A stretch of DNA of 64,000 bases from Paratinospora sagittata. Lineage: Eukaryota; Streptophyta; Magnoliopsida; Ranunculales; Menispermaceae. Of this stretch, positions 43,808-58,600 are shown piece by piece (within the stretch, counting starts at the first letter, position 1; the number at the start of each line of letters is the position of its first letter). The position numbers and the translations under genes were made by a program. The notes under the pieces were generated by a model that saw nothing but the letters and a program-made list of their open reading frames with translations, had not been told where the DNA came from and did not search any database. The stretch lies in the NCBI GenBank assembly GCA_035771175.1, contig CM069595.1, positions 4,258,094 to 4,322,093 of the forward strand, written 5' to 3'.

Positions 43808-45215
43808 TTTAAAATGCTACTTGGGCGCCGACGTGGCGCTTGTTTGGCGTGCTGACTGTGCAATAAACAGTAAAATATGGCAAATGGGTCATTATTTGTA
43901 TTTCGATGACATTTGTAAAATTTTTTTTTTAAGGGTAATCATGTTATTTGGCCCATGAATCACACAATAACCAAAGCAATTAATGCATCCGAGTCGAGAA
44001 GATAATGCAACAGGAGATCTTGAAACCAAGCATGATCAATAATAATTATTGCGTGAATGATGAGATCTGCTTGCTTCTTCGTTATATTAATTGACACTAT
44101 ATTACGTGCATATATAATTTTTGTATATGTATATATAGCCATTTCCTTTGCGAATTAGTATATCTTAATTATTTTCATAAATTATAAGGAACTATAGAGA
44201 GAGAGAGAGAGATCCAAAAGATGTCATTAATTTTGATTGGGAATAATGCAAATGCCAGTTAGTATATCACATATATATATATTTTTAGGGGTCCAATGCA
44301 TCAAAAAAAAAAAAAAAAAAACTAAAGTGCTAAACAATCGGGTCCTTGTCGACAATATACATGCATTCGCTAATAATCTGATAATACAGTCAAATTAATT
44401 AAGATTCATATATCTATTATTGTTGTTCTTCTTCTTTCTTTGTTTTTTTGTGTTTTTCGTTTTTGGGTTGGACATTGAAAGCAACGGCATTGGCATTGGC
44501 TACAAAAATAAATAAAAAATAAATAAAAAACAATGATTGAGATCAATGCATTCATTAATTCTTTTAATTTAATAATTGGTATATATATATATAGTATATA
44601 TCTAGCTTCTTTAAAATTTTTAATCTTATCCAAAATCAGATATTTTTCTGGATTTTTATATAAAACCAAAGTTTTAAAGCATTAAAATAATTGTTTAGCA
44701 TTATTACCACTCATTATTCAGTCCTTTGACTCACATTCTTTGATCATGATCACCCTTTTTGATAATAATATTCTTGATTTGATCACTGGGAAAAAGGTTG
44801 AATTAAAATAATATTATTGATAGAATTACCACTAAATATATTTTATTGATAATGGAACTTGTTATCTATTATCTTTTAACGCTTTTGTTAAATGATGATG
44901 TTTCGTGTCTTCGGTTCAACTCTCGAGTAAATTATAAAGCTTTATTATTATTATTATTATTGTGACATTTACCTTTTCTATATATAGCTTTTCTATCTTA
45001 ATGTCCAAAACTATGCTATTCACTTTAAAAAGAGTCTTACGATTTACTCTATTTTCTTATGCAAATTATATTTTTTATGTGTTGCCGAACCTGTGCAGAA
45101 GTTGAAAAAAAATTATTTGAAGTTAAGAATATATTTGTGTGCGCGTGTGTATATATATATATTATTTTAGTTTTTATTTTTAAAAAGCTCATAATTGCAC
45201 GTTTAGATATATATA
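43808..45215. other. Gene-poor AT-rich region
   Basis: No gene. A (GA)n run lies near 44195-44213 and an A18 run near 44304-44322. A short GC-rich patch (GCGCCGACGTGGCGC near 43827) directly follows the palindromes and may belong to the same unknown element. Confidence 0.4.
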
Positions 45216-45790
45216 TAAAATAGGAGTGTCAATAGATTAATTGAAACCGTAAAACCGAACGAAATCACTATGTTTGGTATGATTTTTAATAAGTTTAGTT
45301 TAGATTAGGTTTGAAAAAAGTATAAACCGATAGATTTAGTTCAAGTTACGATTTAAAGTTTTAAAAATCAATCTAAACTGAATTAAACTAATTATAAAAT
45401 ATATATATATATATATAGTCATTTATTTTTTAATATTTAATATTCATTTATGATATAAACGTTGTCCTAAAAATTATATAATTATTTTATATAGTAAAGA
45501 TTGTTTTGAAATTTATTAAATATACATTAAAAAAATTAAGATTACTTCATATATATTATTTTATAATTAATTATTTTAATTTATTTAATGAATATGTTTT
45601 TAAAATTTTAAATCGATTAACTCAAATCGATTATGTTAAGTTCAATTTGGTTCAAGTTGTTAATTTGAACGAAACTGATTAACCTAAATCGAACTGATTA
45701 TGTTTAATTTGAATTAGATTTGAACATCAAATCGACTTAAACTGAACCGGATTTGAACATCAAATCGACTTAAACTGAACCGTTAATATC
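45216..45790 (+). repeat. hAT/MITE-like AACCG-rich repeat containing a 33-bp tandem duplication
   Basis: Starts with GGAGTGTCAATAG and holds many variants of AACCGAA, AATCGATT and AAACTGAACC, a pattern known from plant hAT-related MITEs. A 33-bp unit from GATTTGAACATCAAATCG to AAACTGAACCG is perfectly repeated at 45717-45749 and 45750-45782. A matching right terminus was not found. Confidence 0.45.
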
Positions 45791-47091
45791 TCGTAGAAAA
45801 GATAATTAATCACCATGGTTAATTAATTGATATTTTGGTAAATGTGAATTATTATAAGAACGTGACAAACATGTAGTTGTACCTATGAAAATATAAAGTA
45901 AAAGAAGTTGAAAAAATATGTTTATTGGCAAACACCCACTAAAAAATGTCGTGAAAAGTCAACAAAAACAATAATTAAAAAGAAGAAGTGTATTTTACAT
46001 GTGAACGAAAACCCTTATCAAATAACCAACCGTAGGTCTGGTTTCATGGTCCAGATAGAACCCACGGAGGTTGAAGGACTTAAAGACCCTCTTATCAAAA
46101 TTATGGTTGAAAGATAGTCTATGTCGATGCACACTTATCAAATAAAAAAAAAAATTGTGAATGAACCTTTATTTATTGTAGTTTAGTTGAGTCATCGGTT
46201 CAGGCGGTTCATTTGTAGCTGTAGACAACTTTGACGTCAACATTTAACCCACTTGAAAAGGACGGTTAAATGGAAATCAATTATGCAAACAAATGTTAAA
46301 TTTTTAAAATATGATTATAAATACTTAAAAATGTTGTTAATCAATAAATATAAAAAAAAATATTTTAAATTTAAAACTTTTAAGATAGGTGCGCTTGTAC
46401 CCAATTACTAAATTAAGCCACTGTTAATTTATATATAATTAAGCTCAAGTAAGCATATAGTACTGAAAGCCCACTCGATATTAATTGGCAGGAAACTATT
46501 TCACCAAATCAACCAATAATTCAACCCTACTTATTCTACTTAGACGGAGAGACTTGTTCAGAAATTAATAAAGGCCATTTGCAACGCATTAATTAATGAT
46601 AGCAAAAGTTTGATAAACACTCATTGTCAAGTAAAAACCAAAGTTTATAATATGATTCGAAAAATCCAATTCATTGACAAAAATGTACATTGATATAGAT
46701 TTTTTTGTAGTGCGACTTTACTAATCTTCTTTAATATATATATATATATAATTGGCTATCCTAACCCTCAATGCCATATTCAATTCATTGTATTCCCCAT
46801 TTATGGTAGTTAGCCAAGCAACTTATCATTTTCATAGAAAATGACGAAGTAGCAACTTTAAATAAAATTATAAAGAGTAAGTGCTAATGCACGTGACTAT
46901 GTACCTCTTATCATTAAAATTCAAACTACAACAACTTAATATGGTTGAATACAAGTCAATAACTTATAATGGTTGAATAATTCCAAATGAGATATGATTT
47001 CCTAACTATAAAAATTACAAATTACCAGTTCAGTTACAATATTATTCATAAATTGTTTCCATGGTTGAAAACATAGTTATATAAATTAATG
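45791..47091. other. Gene-poor AT-rich region
   Basis: Nothing recognised beyond AT-rich runs and a TA run near 46735-46750. Confidence 0.4.
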
Positions 47092-47290
47092 TTTTTTTTT
47101 TTTTTTTGAAAGAAAGTCCAATTCATTAAATAGAAAAAACGGAAAAAGCTCATTTACAACAATATCATCAATAATGAGAGGAACATCCTCAATTCATATT
47201 TGAAAATACTGACAAATATGATCAAATTTGTAAAGTCTGTCGGTAGCACAATTGTCTTTACGAAGAATTGCATAAATATACTATAAATTA
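47092..47290 (-). mobile_element. 5'-truncated LINE 3' end (RNase H tail)
   Basis: The plus strand has a T16 run (47092-47107), a poly(A) tail on the minus strand. Reading minus, the sequence before the tail gives NCATDRLYKFDHICQYF and, after a stop, IEDVPLIIDDIVVNEL. This matches the C-terminal end of the RNase H domain in plant L1 LINEs, where NxxADxLA is the conserved block. Short and dead. Confidence 0.6.
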
Positions 47291-47697
47291 AAGTTGATTA
47301 CATAAATATATTATTTCTATTCTACTCAATCTTGGATTAAGGTGACATTTAAACTAAAAATAATTATATTTTTTAATTATTTAAATCTAAATTAATTTAA
47401 GTCTTATTCACTTTTATTATTACCAAAGATTATTAATAAACTTAATGCACATAAAAACGAATAAATAAATTTATGTTTTTCGGTTTTTATAATTTTAAAA
47501 TAGGACAACCCTATTCTAATTACAATATTATATATGGTCCCGTTTTATAAAAAATTCATCTCATCCAACTTCTTCTAAAACCATAAAAGTAATTTTCTTT
47601 TCCCCATGTGGCTAAAACCAGATGTTGCATACATTTTAAAAGTGTTTTTTTTTTATTTGTTTCCCACCAATATTCTCATACTCTTTGGGCATAAGAC

Positions 47698-47836
47698 TAA
47701 TTCTAGTTCAAGGTGAGAACCGAATGGTAAACCTCTTTCAACAAAAATACCTTTAAGAATCGAATCTTAAAACTTTTATATAAGGACTACCGTGAGACTC
47801 AACCTACTTTTACTAGCCCAACCACTCATTGGTCTT
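47698..47836 (-). mobile_element. Weak SINE-like candidate
   Basis: On the minus strand the sequence opens with GAGTGGTTGGGCTAGTAAAAG, an A-box-like start, and later has AAGATTCGATTCTT, a B-box-like word. Spacing is longer than in a tRNA and no tail or target duplication is clear. Confidence 0.25.
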
Positions 47837-49200
47837 TAAAAGTATTTTTGAATTTAAAAAAAAGAAATACTAATCTAACTCCAAAAAAAAATAATTATAT
47901 TACAACTACATATTCATATTTATTAGATGTGTATGATTTATACATCTTAAAAATGACTCGTTTAGTGCGCAGGATAAAATATAATTATTTTTATGAAACG
48001 AGATTGGATTAAAAATAGAGTATCTTATGTTTGGTACAACAATGAATAAAACTAAAAATAAAGTCATCCTATGTTTGATATGTTTGAAATTAGATGAAAA
48101 AATAATTAAATTTTTAAAAAATTACATTAAACAAAATAAATTTTCATCACTTACATTAAACCCAAAAAAAAAGAAGAGACAAAATTGCCATTTGAAAAAA
48201 AAGAGAAAGAAAAGGAGGAGCGCGCTCGAAATAAAATGGGTGATAGAATTGGCAGCTAAATGAGGATGAAATTACAAATAATTATATTCCATCCAATCCC
48301 CCTTGCCAAATGTACCCAAAGGGTTAGTTTGATATACGAGATAAGATAAAATTATTTTTATAAAATTAAATTGAATTAAATTAGTTAAAATTAAATAATT
48401 AATTTTAATAAATAAATAAATAAATAAATATAAAATATAAAACCCATTATAATGGAGTTATTGTATCTTATTACAATAAAAAAAAAGAGATTATTTTTTT
48501 ATATCATTATGGTCTGTAGCTAAATACAAGAATAAAATTAAAAATAATTCTATCTTGTTTAATCTTTACTATCAAATATCGTTAAAGTGTATAATAAATA
48601 ATTCAACTAAAATATATAATTACAATATAATTACATTCTTTTCTGTTAGATTGAGATTCCCCTTTTCAAAAACGCTCGTAAGCAAGGACTCGGTTGAAAA
48701 ACTCTGCCGATGTACTTCTAATATCAAAACGACTGGATCATCCGTGATACAACGAGTGGATCTAGGAGGGTCCTAAGGTGCTTGATGCTACGAATACACA
48801 AACTACCTAAGTTTCCAAGTTACAATACCATGACATTTGGGAAACTGGAGTGGAAAATGGGGTGGCTCTAAGTACTACGAGAGAAGAAGGGGCCTTTTGA
48901 ACGTTGAATATTGCAGCGTGGGAGACTGGAAAAAGAAGACAAGACGACGAGAAGAGAGTACAGATTAGTGGCACAAAAGGGTTCTTTAATTCACACAACA
49001 AGCGTCTCGTCTCTGAGTATTTTACTGAACTCGGCGGTCACGTTGTTTTCGGGACCCACAACGGCCAGTGTTATAACCAATGGCACTTCGTTACGTGGTG
49101 TAATGTCACGTCCCGTTAATGATAGATAAGATAGGCGCTACTGAAAAGCTATAAATGAAGGAAAAGCTAACAGCAGCGAGCGACAACCGTAAAAAAAATT
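47837..49200. other. AT-rich distal flank upstream of the KNOX gene
   Basis: Low-complexity AT DNA up to about 48640, including (AATA)n near 48405-48435. From about 48650 to 49130 base composition becomes balanced, compatible with the distal KNOX promoter. No domain was found in its short frames. Confidence 0.4.
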
Positions 49201-49678
49201 AAAAATAGAAAATAGGGAAAGACTCATTCTCTCGCTCACTCCTCACTCATTCATCACTTCACCTTTGCTCACCTGCCAGTCTGCCACTGCTACTGCCTTC
49301 CTGCTATTGCTGCCGCTTTTGCCTCTTCTTACTAAGCCGTGCGAGAACGCGCGCGAACTCACTGACTCTCCTCTTTTCATCTCTAAATGTCATTTTTCAT
49401 CTGTGTTAAATATCTCAAAATATTAATAAACATTCTTTCTGATTTCTCTCAGCTTAAACCAAGCGCGTTTTTTGATCTATGACTCTTATATTCTTTTAAC
49501 TATAACTCTCTCCATTGATGATCGTTTCAAGCTCCGCGGTATGACTGACTGCCATTAGAACTTAGGTTTCAGATTGTGTGATGGCGCTGCAATTTAAGCG
49601 AAGAAGGGAAGAAACGGCGAATTGATCTAGGGAGCTTTTAATCGTATTGTTATATATGTCTATAGGTTTGGAATTTTA
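49201..49678 (+). promoter_or_regulatory. Putative KNOX 5' UTR and proximal promoter
   Basis: C/T-rich stretch with TCTCGCTCACTCCTCACTC, then CTGCCACTGCTACTGCC-type repeats, leading to the start codon at 49679. This is typical of plant leaders. No certain TATA box; the exact start of transcription is not determined. Confidence 0.4.
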
Positions 49679-52600
49679 ATGGAAGATATGTTTCGGATTG
49701 ATCCTGGGGTCTCTTGTTCAGAAGGGATTGTCGAGTTTGAGCGTTTTAGTCCGGCGACTGGGTTTCACGAACGCGTAGACAACACCACGACTACTACTAC
49801 TACTTCTATTGCAACAGTACTCCCCTTCGAATCGAACGATAGCGAGAGCGCGAGAGGATCGTCGGAGATGTGTGAACTCATTAAAACTCAGATCGCCAAT
49901 CATCCTCGTTATCCCAACTTAGTTTCAGCTTACATAGAATGTCGAAAGGTCGCGATCGATCGTTTTCATCTTTCTTCTGAAACCGCATTTTTTTATCGAT
50001 ACTAAGAGATTTAATTTTCTGTGTTATTATATAGGTCGGAGCGCCGCCGGAAATGGCGTCGCTTCTAGAAGAAATCAGCCGGAGCCGACCTACAAACGGC
50101 GGTGTTTGCAGCGAGATCGGCGCCGATCCAGAACTCGACGAGTTCATGGTAATCAAAATTTCAAAACCTTTTTGATATGAATTATGTATTGATATATTTC
50201 TTTGACGATCAAAATGAGTACTATTAATTTGATGTTTCGATACTATTTGTGGTGGTGTCGAAAGGAATCGTACTGCAAGGTTTTGCTGAAATACAAGGAA
50301 GAGTTGTCAAAGCCATTTGATGAAGCGACTTCCTTCTTGAGCAACATCAAGACTCAGCTCTTTAACCTTTGTAAAGGAATGCCTCCTGCAAACTCTGCGA
50401 CTTGTCACTCAGGTTACTAACGTTGTTCTATAAACTCAATTGCTTTTCTCTTTTTTATGTTTATGTTTTTTTTTTTTAATTACTAGTTTTCGTTCCCGAA
50501 GCGAGATGCTACCGCAAGGGCTCGTCTCGTACGTGCAAGAATATTTATATTATATATAACATAGAAATAGTGCGGCAAAAGTGAGATGAATCAAACAATT
50601 TCTCGATGTGAACGTTCTTCATTACCAGGACTAGTGGCCTCTAGGGTTGTAGGTATCTTCTAAAAAGTGGGATTTCAGCGTGATGTTGAGAGTTGAAATT
50701 GCTTTTTCATTATCCTTCTATTTGGTATTTTGTCTTGTCCCTTGGTTTTTTTGGGCTAATTATGTTACTCTCTGTTGAATGATCTATTTGGGGACCGGGT
50801 GACTAGTTTGAGTTTATGAACCCACCTTAACACTGTGTGAAGAGTTGCTTGGGTATTCTAGAGGAGTTAGAAGCTTGATTCGTTTCCAAAATTAGAAACG
50901 CACTATTCATAAACATTTTTAGTATTCATTTTCAGCACACTGGCCATTAAATACATTGGATGCCTCAATTAATTATGAAACAATACAATATTTGAGGGCA
51001 GTCCGCGTAGTACACACTTAGGTTTTGTGCTAAAATTATGCATACTTATAATTTTCCCATATATTATATGTAGTAATTTGGGGGTTTTCAAATACACTAC
51101 CCAGCTGGGAACTACTATTTGAGTAAAAGTGTATTGTCCTAGATTATGAACTGGGTCAGGCTTGATTTAGATTGGATTTTTATGGGCATGTTGGGGGAGG
51201 TAGTTTGCAATAATAGTGAGATTTGGATTTAAGAACAAAGACGATGATAATATCTATGCATTGCATGTGGAAGAGTTTATTAGATTGTGAGCATGTCAGA
51301 AATATATTTGCCACCAGTTTAGTTTATTTTGTTTTGCATTATAGCATGAGTCTCTTTTTGATTGTTATTAAGAGAAAATGTCAATATAGAGAACATTACT
51401 ATTTAAGGCTACAAAGAGGCTAGGTTGAGGTGAAATAGGCCGTGAACCAAGGAAAAAAACATGAAAGTTAATACTAAAAAAGATGGTGGGGCTATAATGT
51501 TTGTTGGATTTTAGCATAAAGCTAGTGATGGTGTCATTGGGTTCTTGTAGCTAAGGGTTGAGGAAGTTTTTCAACCATATAAATAGAGACCTATAAGAAT
51601 GATTTAATAATTGAAATATTATGGTTTGATGATCGCTTTATCACCAGAAACAATATTTGACGATAGCTTTCATTTTGTCGTATGAAAAGATTATTTAAAT
51701 TATTAGCATGTGAAGACAATATTGAAATGAATCATTCCTTGAAGCAATTATGAATACATGTCTTTATGGGGTGTTTGCTGATCTTCGAGGTTTTTAACTT
51801 GTTAACTTGTTTAGATTGTAGCTTTTTAACTTGTTTTTTCTTCCACATCCTTCCTTGTAACTTATTTTTTTAGTTTCATATTATTCTTGCCTACAATGAT
51901 TTATAGCTCTTACTTTTAGAATACGTCATATCACATGACGCTTTGTGTCTCATTAATTGATATAAAACTTAGATCATTTACTCCAAAAAATCCAAGGTTT
52001 AGAGAATTCTAGGTGTTTTTCTTATGGAGAAATTATAATGATTATTTATTTTTTTGAAGATTATAGATTGTGGGATAGTTTTATGAATACAATGGCGAAA
52101 TATATGTTTAGTGAACTTTAAAAGTTTAAGGGATTACAATAAATGTAGAAAGTCAAATGTTATGTTTTTTTTGGTGAGAAAATTAATTGTTAATTGGTTG
52201 TGTTTTATGAATTTTTACAATAATTAGGATATGAAAGGCTCTGCCATGGACTTTTAATGATTTTTTTCATATGTTGTATTTCTTTCTTGCATCATTATGT
52301 AGTTGATGTTTGCCTTTACATATGGTTTAATAGGTTTTCTTTAAGTATAATTATTTGATTATGGTATTTATATAAATTATTGTTCAAGTATAATTATTTG
52401 ATTATGGTATTTAATATTGTTCAAGTATATCAACCTTAATATAAAAAACATGTTTTGACATTATACTTCATTTCAAAGTAATCATGTGATATATATTCAT
52501 TTTATAATTGTAGACAAGTTAAAAGATATCTTTGAAAAGATATCGGTGCTATATTTAAGCTGTTAAAAACCTTTTACAATGTGTTATTGAAAAAGTTCAT

Positions 52601-55600
52601 AAACATATTACAAGTTTGAAAAATAAAACTATTTTAGTATTTTTTTGAAGTCTTGATTGGTAAGAAGTGAAAATGATGATCGTGGTATACTCTCATGAAT
52701 TTGATACTTGTGCTTTATCTTTTGTATGCATGATCTTTTGCCATCTATTGTGAAAATGTTTGTTCAGTAGAAGTAGGAAAGGCATCATTAGTATTAATAT
52801 GCTTAATAATTATTGTGTTGGTTCTTAATTTTTGCCAAAAATTTGGGAAAGTGTTGCCTATTGTATATTTTTCTAATTGGAAATTTTATTTTTAGGTTGA
52901 CTTCCAAATGAACACATAGTTTTGTCCACCATATAGTCTTAAAAATGTTTGAGCCACAAACTCCAAAGAATGAGTTTTATGTGAAAAAAATTTATATGCT
53001 TCAAATAGTTAGTGTTAGCATTATTATCATGCTTTATGGTCAAATAAAGGCTAGTGTTGCTCCACCCACTTGTGCCTCATTTAAGTCGATGTATTGTTAA
53101 ATCCTTGATGTATCCCATACCCTCTATGGGAATTGAGGTTATGTGGCATTTAAGTATGATGGATTAGTCCTTTAACTAGCTTTTGATCTTGGTTTGGATA
53201 ATGTGTCCTATAAGTATCGGTAAATGACGACAGTGAACAATCCGAGGTCATGTGGAGTATGTATGAAAGTGGTTGACTAGGCAGTGGGCCAGTGACAAAC
53301 ACCTTACTTTTCCGAAGAAGAAAAATGAATGATTATGCAAGATTTGAGCCCAAATTCATATTGTGTTGGTTTTTCTTTGTTGATAAAAAATATTAAGTAA
53401 ATGACCATGTCAAAAATTGGTTTGATTTGAAATATTATAATGACATGTAAGTACGCTTCTAACTTCTAGCTAGCACATATAATTTACTCCTTTAATTTCT
53501 AGATAATTTGACGATTATTCTTTACTTTGCAATTAATAAGTGCAAATTGCACCAGTTAAATTAAATTAGACTAAAAACATTTGTTCCTTTGTTGATTGAA
53601 TTGTATTGTTAATAAATCAATATTATTTCTTTCCATGGAGGAATAAGGAAATGGTTGACAACTAATCCAACCTATTTGCTAGTGGGAAGCGTTGACAAGA
53701 TAAAAGGTTTGACATTGAAATTTCTGGCATAAATTACCTACATTACTTTGCTTAAATGCTTTGTTTTTAATGTTTGTGTTTTTGTCTAATAGAATGGTAG
53801 AGACCAAATTTAGTTACATAGATTTGCGATAATTGGTAATAGTGTTTGACTTGTAGTTCAGATTAATTGTTGAAATGCCTGATTGCACGTTTTATAATTT
53901 TGTTGACAATGTTGGCCATTCAGTAAGAATTATGGTGTTCATGTGTTTTTTTTCTGCCTAGGCAGTGTAAATGTGTCACTTTACCAAAGAAACACACAGA
54001 CCTATTTTGGCCTTGCACCTACTTTGCAATCCTCTAGATGCTTTCATTTGTTCCATCTCTTCTTGGCTTTAGGAGAACTCAATTGGTGACTGAAAAGGAT
54101 AGGTATTGCTATCTTGTGACGACTTTTAACTAGGCATCAAATTACTTTTATAATTGGTGCATTTTAGAAGAAATGGGTTTATTTGCTCAATATTAGGGTG
54201 AGTGCAGAATCTGATCCATGTGTAGACAAATTAAGAGTGATGGAGCAACAAAGTGAGGTACATGTTTTTTTTATTATTTAAAATCATTTCATTTTTAAGA
54301 TTAGGAAAAATGTCTCAACTTGGTGTTGTTTGAAGGAAATCTCTATGTGATTGTGATTTACTTTATTCTATGGCCAAAAGGATTTTTTAAGGCCTTTATG
54401 ATTGTATAATGTATATATATATATATAATAATAATAAATAGTGCTATAATGACTCAAAATTATATCCAAGTTGATGTGATAATACACTACATTACCACAT
54501 CATGAGAAAGAAAAAAAAAAAGGAAATACCCCTACTCACCATGCAACACATCAACATGGACATAATTTTGGATATAATTTTTAGGTTCGCAAAAGCATTT
54601 TCGTAAAAAATATTTTACTTATAATCTATTACTAAAGTGAAGTAACGAATTCTCTCTTCTATATCTTTGATATTATGCTTAGGGAACCGTTAAGGGTATA
54701 TAAACTTTTGAGCTTGTTGCTTTGTAATAGCTATCTATACCATTTACAATAAATCTATTTCAACCCTATTCACCCTATGACCATTTTTACCCAACTTCAA
54801 AATTAATCCTTAAAACTTATAGTTTTCGTTTATTTTTAAAATTAGTCCTGAGGTTAATAGAATAATTTAAAAAATCCCTACGTCCCTCAACTTATTCTTT
54901 TACGACACTTTTCAATTTCTCTTTTTCTATCCATTTCAATTCTAACATTTTACTATATTTTACCCTCTTTCTATTTATAAATTAAACTATATCTTTATTA
55001 GTTTAATATAAATAATATTAATATATGATTATATTTTAACAACTTACCAATAATAATATTACTTATACCTTTAATTTGAAACTTTAAAAAAATTAATAAA
55101 TATTAAAGAAAAAAAAGGACAATGCATGTGCGCACTTGCTATATGAATAATTGGAAAAAGTATGGTATTCAACATCATTTAAGGTCGGTGAATCTTATGT
55201 TAGGCATTTAGGCCAACCTATAGAGAGGTGGGAGTCGTGTTTGGTACCTGTAGAAAACAAAAGGCACTATAATGGTCATGTTAATACATGAGTTTACATA
55301 GCAAAAAGAACAAAAGCATGAAGATGAATTAGGTAGAATTAGATTGAGCCAAATGGACGTACATAAGAATAGTTGTGTATATTCTTCAGTTTCTAGTCAA
55401 TTCTTGCTTGTTAACTCAATGAAGGCGATAACCCCTTCCAAATATGTGTACACCATGCCAGATTCAAGACACTCAATTTCTCATCCTTTGGGCTGCTCTA
55501 GGTTCTTCTCCTTCTTATAAGACATCAGGTTCAAAATCCTAAATCCATTTAGTGTTGATTTGCTAATAAGTCGTAGACTTGCAAGATGGGTTGTGGAAGA

Positions 55601-58600
55601 GATATCGGGTGCTCCAAGTTATAGTTATTGTTTTAGTCAATCTTTTTCTCATTAGGAGATTCTTTTGGTATGGTAGAAGATGCACCGAGGAAGTATGCCA
55701 TCTTGTATCAGCTTCTTTAACACAATACTTGTGTGTAGAGTTATATGTTGAGTAGGGCCTCATTGCAACACTAGGCCATTGTGATTTGTAATACTCCCGT
55801 GTCGTTGGAATGGTGCTTTATGCATTTTTCTTAGGTTTCCCATATCCCTTAGGCATATTCGAGTCATAGTTGTATGTAATGTTTGGCAAGTTTTTATTCG
55901 TCAAAAAAGTCATGGTTGTATTTTTCCCTCTTGGTTATTAAGGGAAAGTTGTTGGTATGTTGTTTTCTTGACCATTGAGTTTCCTTTTCTCTTAATAAAT
56001 TTACAAGTTCATGAGATGAGTAAAAGCATCTACTTCCATCATCAAACTTGATTCAACTGAGTGATCTCACCTCTGTTTCCTCTTGTTGCAATTCTGGTTT
56101 GCTTTTGGATAGTCAAGATGCCATCCTATTTGAATTTTTAAAAAATGAGGCAGCCGCTAGGGTGCCGCATTTCTCAAGTTTTTGAATCAAGTTTCTTAGT
56201 TCAAGAGGCAATCATGTGCATTAGCTGCTTTGCTAGAACAGCTTATGCCTAACACTTGCAATTGAACTTGTCATGTTCATTTGTTAAAGAACAACTAAAG
56301 TAAATTTATTTGAACATTGCTTGACCTTTTCATTTGTTATCAAGAAACTTATACTCAAGTCTTGCAATCATGAGAAAATTGTTGTTAGATTTAAGTCTAT
56401 GATGTTAGAGTACAAACATGCAGAAAAGTACTAGTTATTAAGAAGAGGCTTCATTGTGTATGTGACAGCTAACTACCCTCCCACATGGGCAGCCATGTCC
56501 TGCACATGAGGGTTGAAAAATTTAACAAACATATAGATTAGTGGCAACAAACAATTGATGCAATAGGCAAATGCTTATGGAGGGATATAAACACTCTAAA
56601 TGATCCCCAACAATCATTTGGTGAATGCCTAAGCCTAACAGTATATGTCTAGTTAGCTTTTAGAGTGCTTTTCATGGACTTGATCAGATTTCATAGACAT
56701 GACTTGTTTCAGACAATGTCTTCTGATGAAATGAATGTTTCCCAGTTGTCATTCAGGTGTTAACATGCTCCCCTATGGTTTTTTGTTGAGTATTTCATCA
56801 TGCTTATTTAAGAATGTCTTGAAAAAGACAGATCTTTTCAACAATTGGATGAAAAATCTTTATATTGAGTTGTTGAAGTTTTCCAAAAGCTCTTCATGTT
56901 GAATTGGACTTTTCGATATAAATTCCCAATTCTAAGAGACTAAATATTAAGGCAATGTCGTATTTTTAGTACTTGATGCTGGTTAGCTATCCACCTAAAT
57001 GGTGTGGAATTATCCTCTGATGAAGTTATGAGGTTCAATTCTGAAATAATTTTACAGTCCTGATGAGCAGTATATTGCTGAAGCTTACCTTTTTCAAGTG
57101 GTAATTTCTCAACATTAATCTTTTGTGGAAACAACGTTATAGGAGCATGCTGAGCGGTGAAACTTAATTCACCATGCTAATATGGGGTAAGTTTATACAT
57201 ATTATTATGCTTTTCATATTGGAACAGGTTGCGGTGAAGTTAGATGTTCTATTTTCTTTCGGTTTTTTTTCCTTCCTGGAATATGCGTTTTATTGTTTTA
57301 CAGTTCTCATTTTTCTTCAATGAAAAGTAGGTTTTTTTTTAAAGTTCTTAAATATTTACTCCTTGAGGGAGCATGATGAAATATATAGAATGTGAAATTG
57401 GTCTTTTCATTATGTGTCATGCAGTTTGATTTGTTAGTATTTGAGAGTTCTGCTTGTGTTCATTTACTCTGTGCCTGTTTGGACAACTTTTGCTTATGAC
57501 TTTTACTTTTTGCTTAAGTGCTTTTTGATAAAAGTGCTTATAGAAAAGCAGTTGACAACCTGTTTGACAACTATGTCAGCTTTTAAAAAGAGCTTCTAAG
57601 ATTGGTATTTTTTCTATCCGAAAAATCCTTGCCTTCTACAATTTTTTCACATTTTTTTTCACCTTTTTTAAAGGTTGAAGGGTAATATAGCCTTTTTCAT
57701 TGAAAAACACTTTTTTGACAAACAACACGCTAAAAGCATTTTTACTTCTCCACATCATTGATGTAATAGCTTTTTATAAGGATAAACTGGAAGTAACAAA
57801 CAGGCTAAGAAAACAGCTTCTGCGACAGTAACAGTCAAAAAGCCATCATAATCGTTGTGCTAAAGGGGCTTTCTATTTGATACCCCTCGGCTGAAGGACG
57901 CTAGCTTATGCTCCTTTCACAAGGGTACTTGCTGACAAGAGCTGATCCTATTGGTTGCTGATGTGGTGTGTTCCTTGACAAATGTGCCATGCTTTTCTCG
58001 GTTCATCGGCTTTGATGCCATTTGTTGTTCGGCTTGAAAACACAATAGTACTGACATTATCCTACTTTCCATCGATTTTCATCTAAAAGGCCCCAATATT
58101 ACTGGGGGTAGATTTACGCTTGTATCCCATGTAATGAATCCCTTCATATTTGGTGTTAAGACTATGATTTTGGTCCACATATTCCTAACAATTAGTACTA
58201 TTGTTCTTTATGTACTTGTGTTGAATGGTTCTCTTTTGATCAAATTATTCTGTTTTTGGGTATGAGAATTGGGTTATAAGAAGAAAGCAAACACAGATGG
58301 CTTATGGTTTGGGTGTGTTTGTGTAGATTTCATGCGTCTGTACACCCCTTCCACTATTTTGAAGAAAGGAGCAAAGCTAGTAGCAAGAGTCCTCTATGTA
58401 AATGGTGCCATGCTCTCGAGCATTATATTGAAATTATGTTTTCTCAACATAATGCAAAAAGTAACCATGAGCGGTATTCATAAAATTCTGGGCCAATCTA
58501 GCCCTTTCGCAACAGCCTATTTAGAACTAATCGAAATCTGCACGAAGACGGGTCGACTTTATCAGCCTGAACATGTTCAGCTGAAAGGCTCCATCTGATG

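Noticed and set aside
58269..58598. 109-codon frame in KNOX intron 3
   Set aside because: No domain or conservation signal; probably chance within the 8.6-kb intron.
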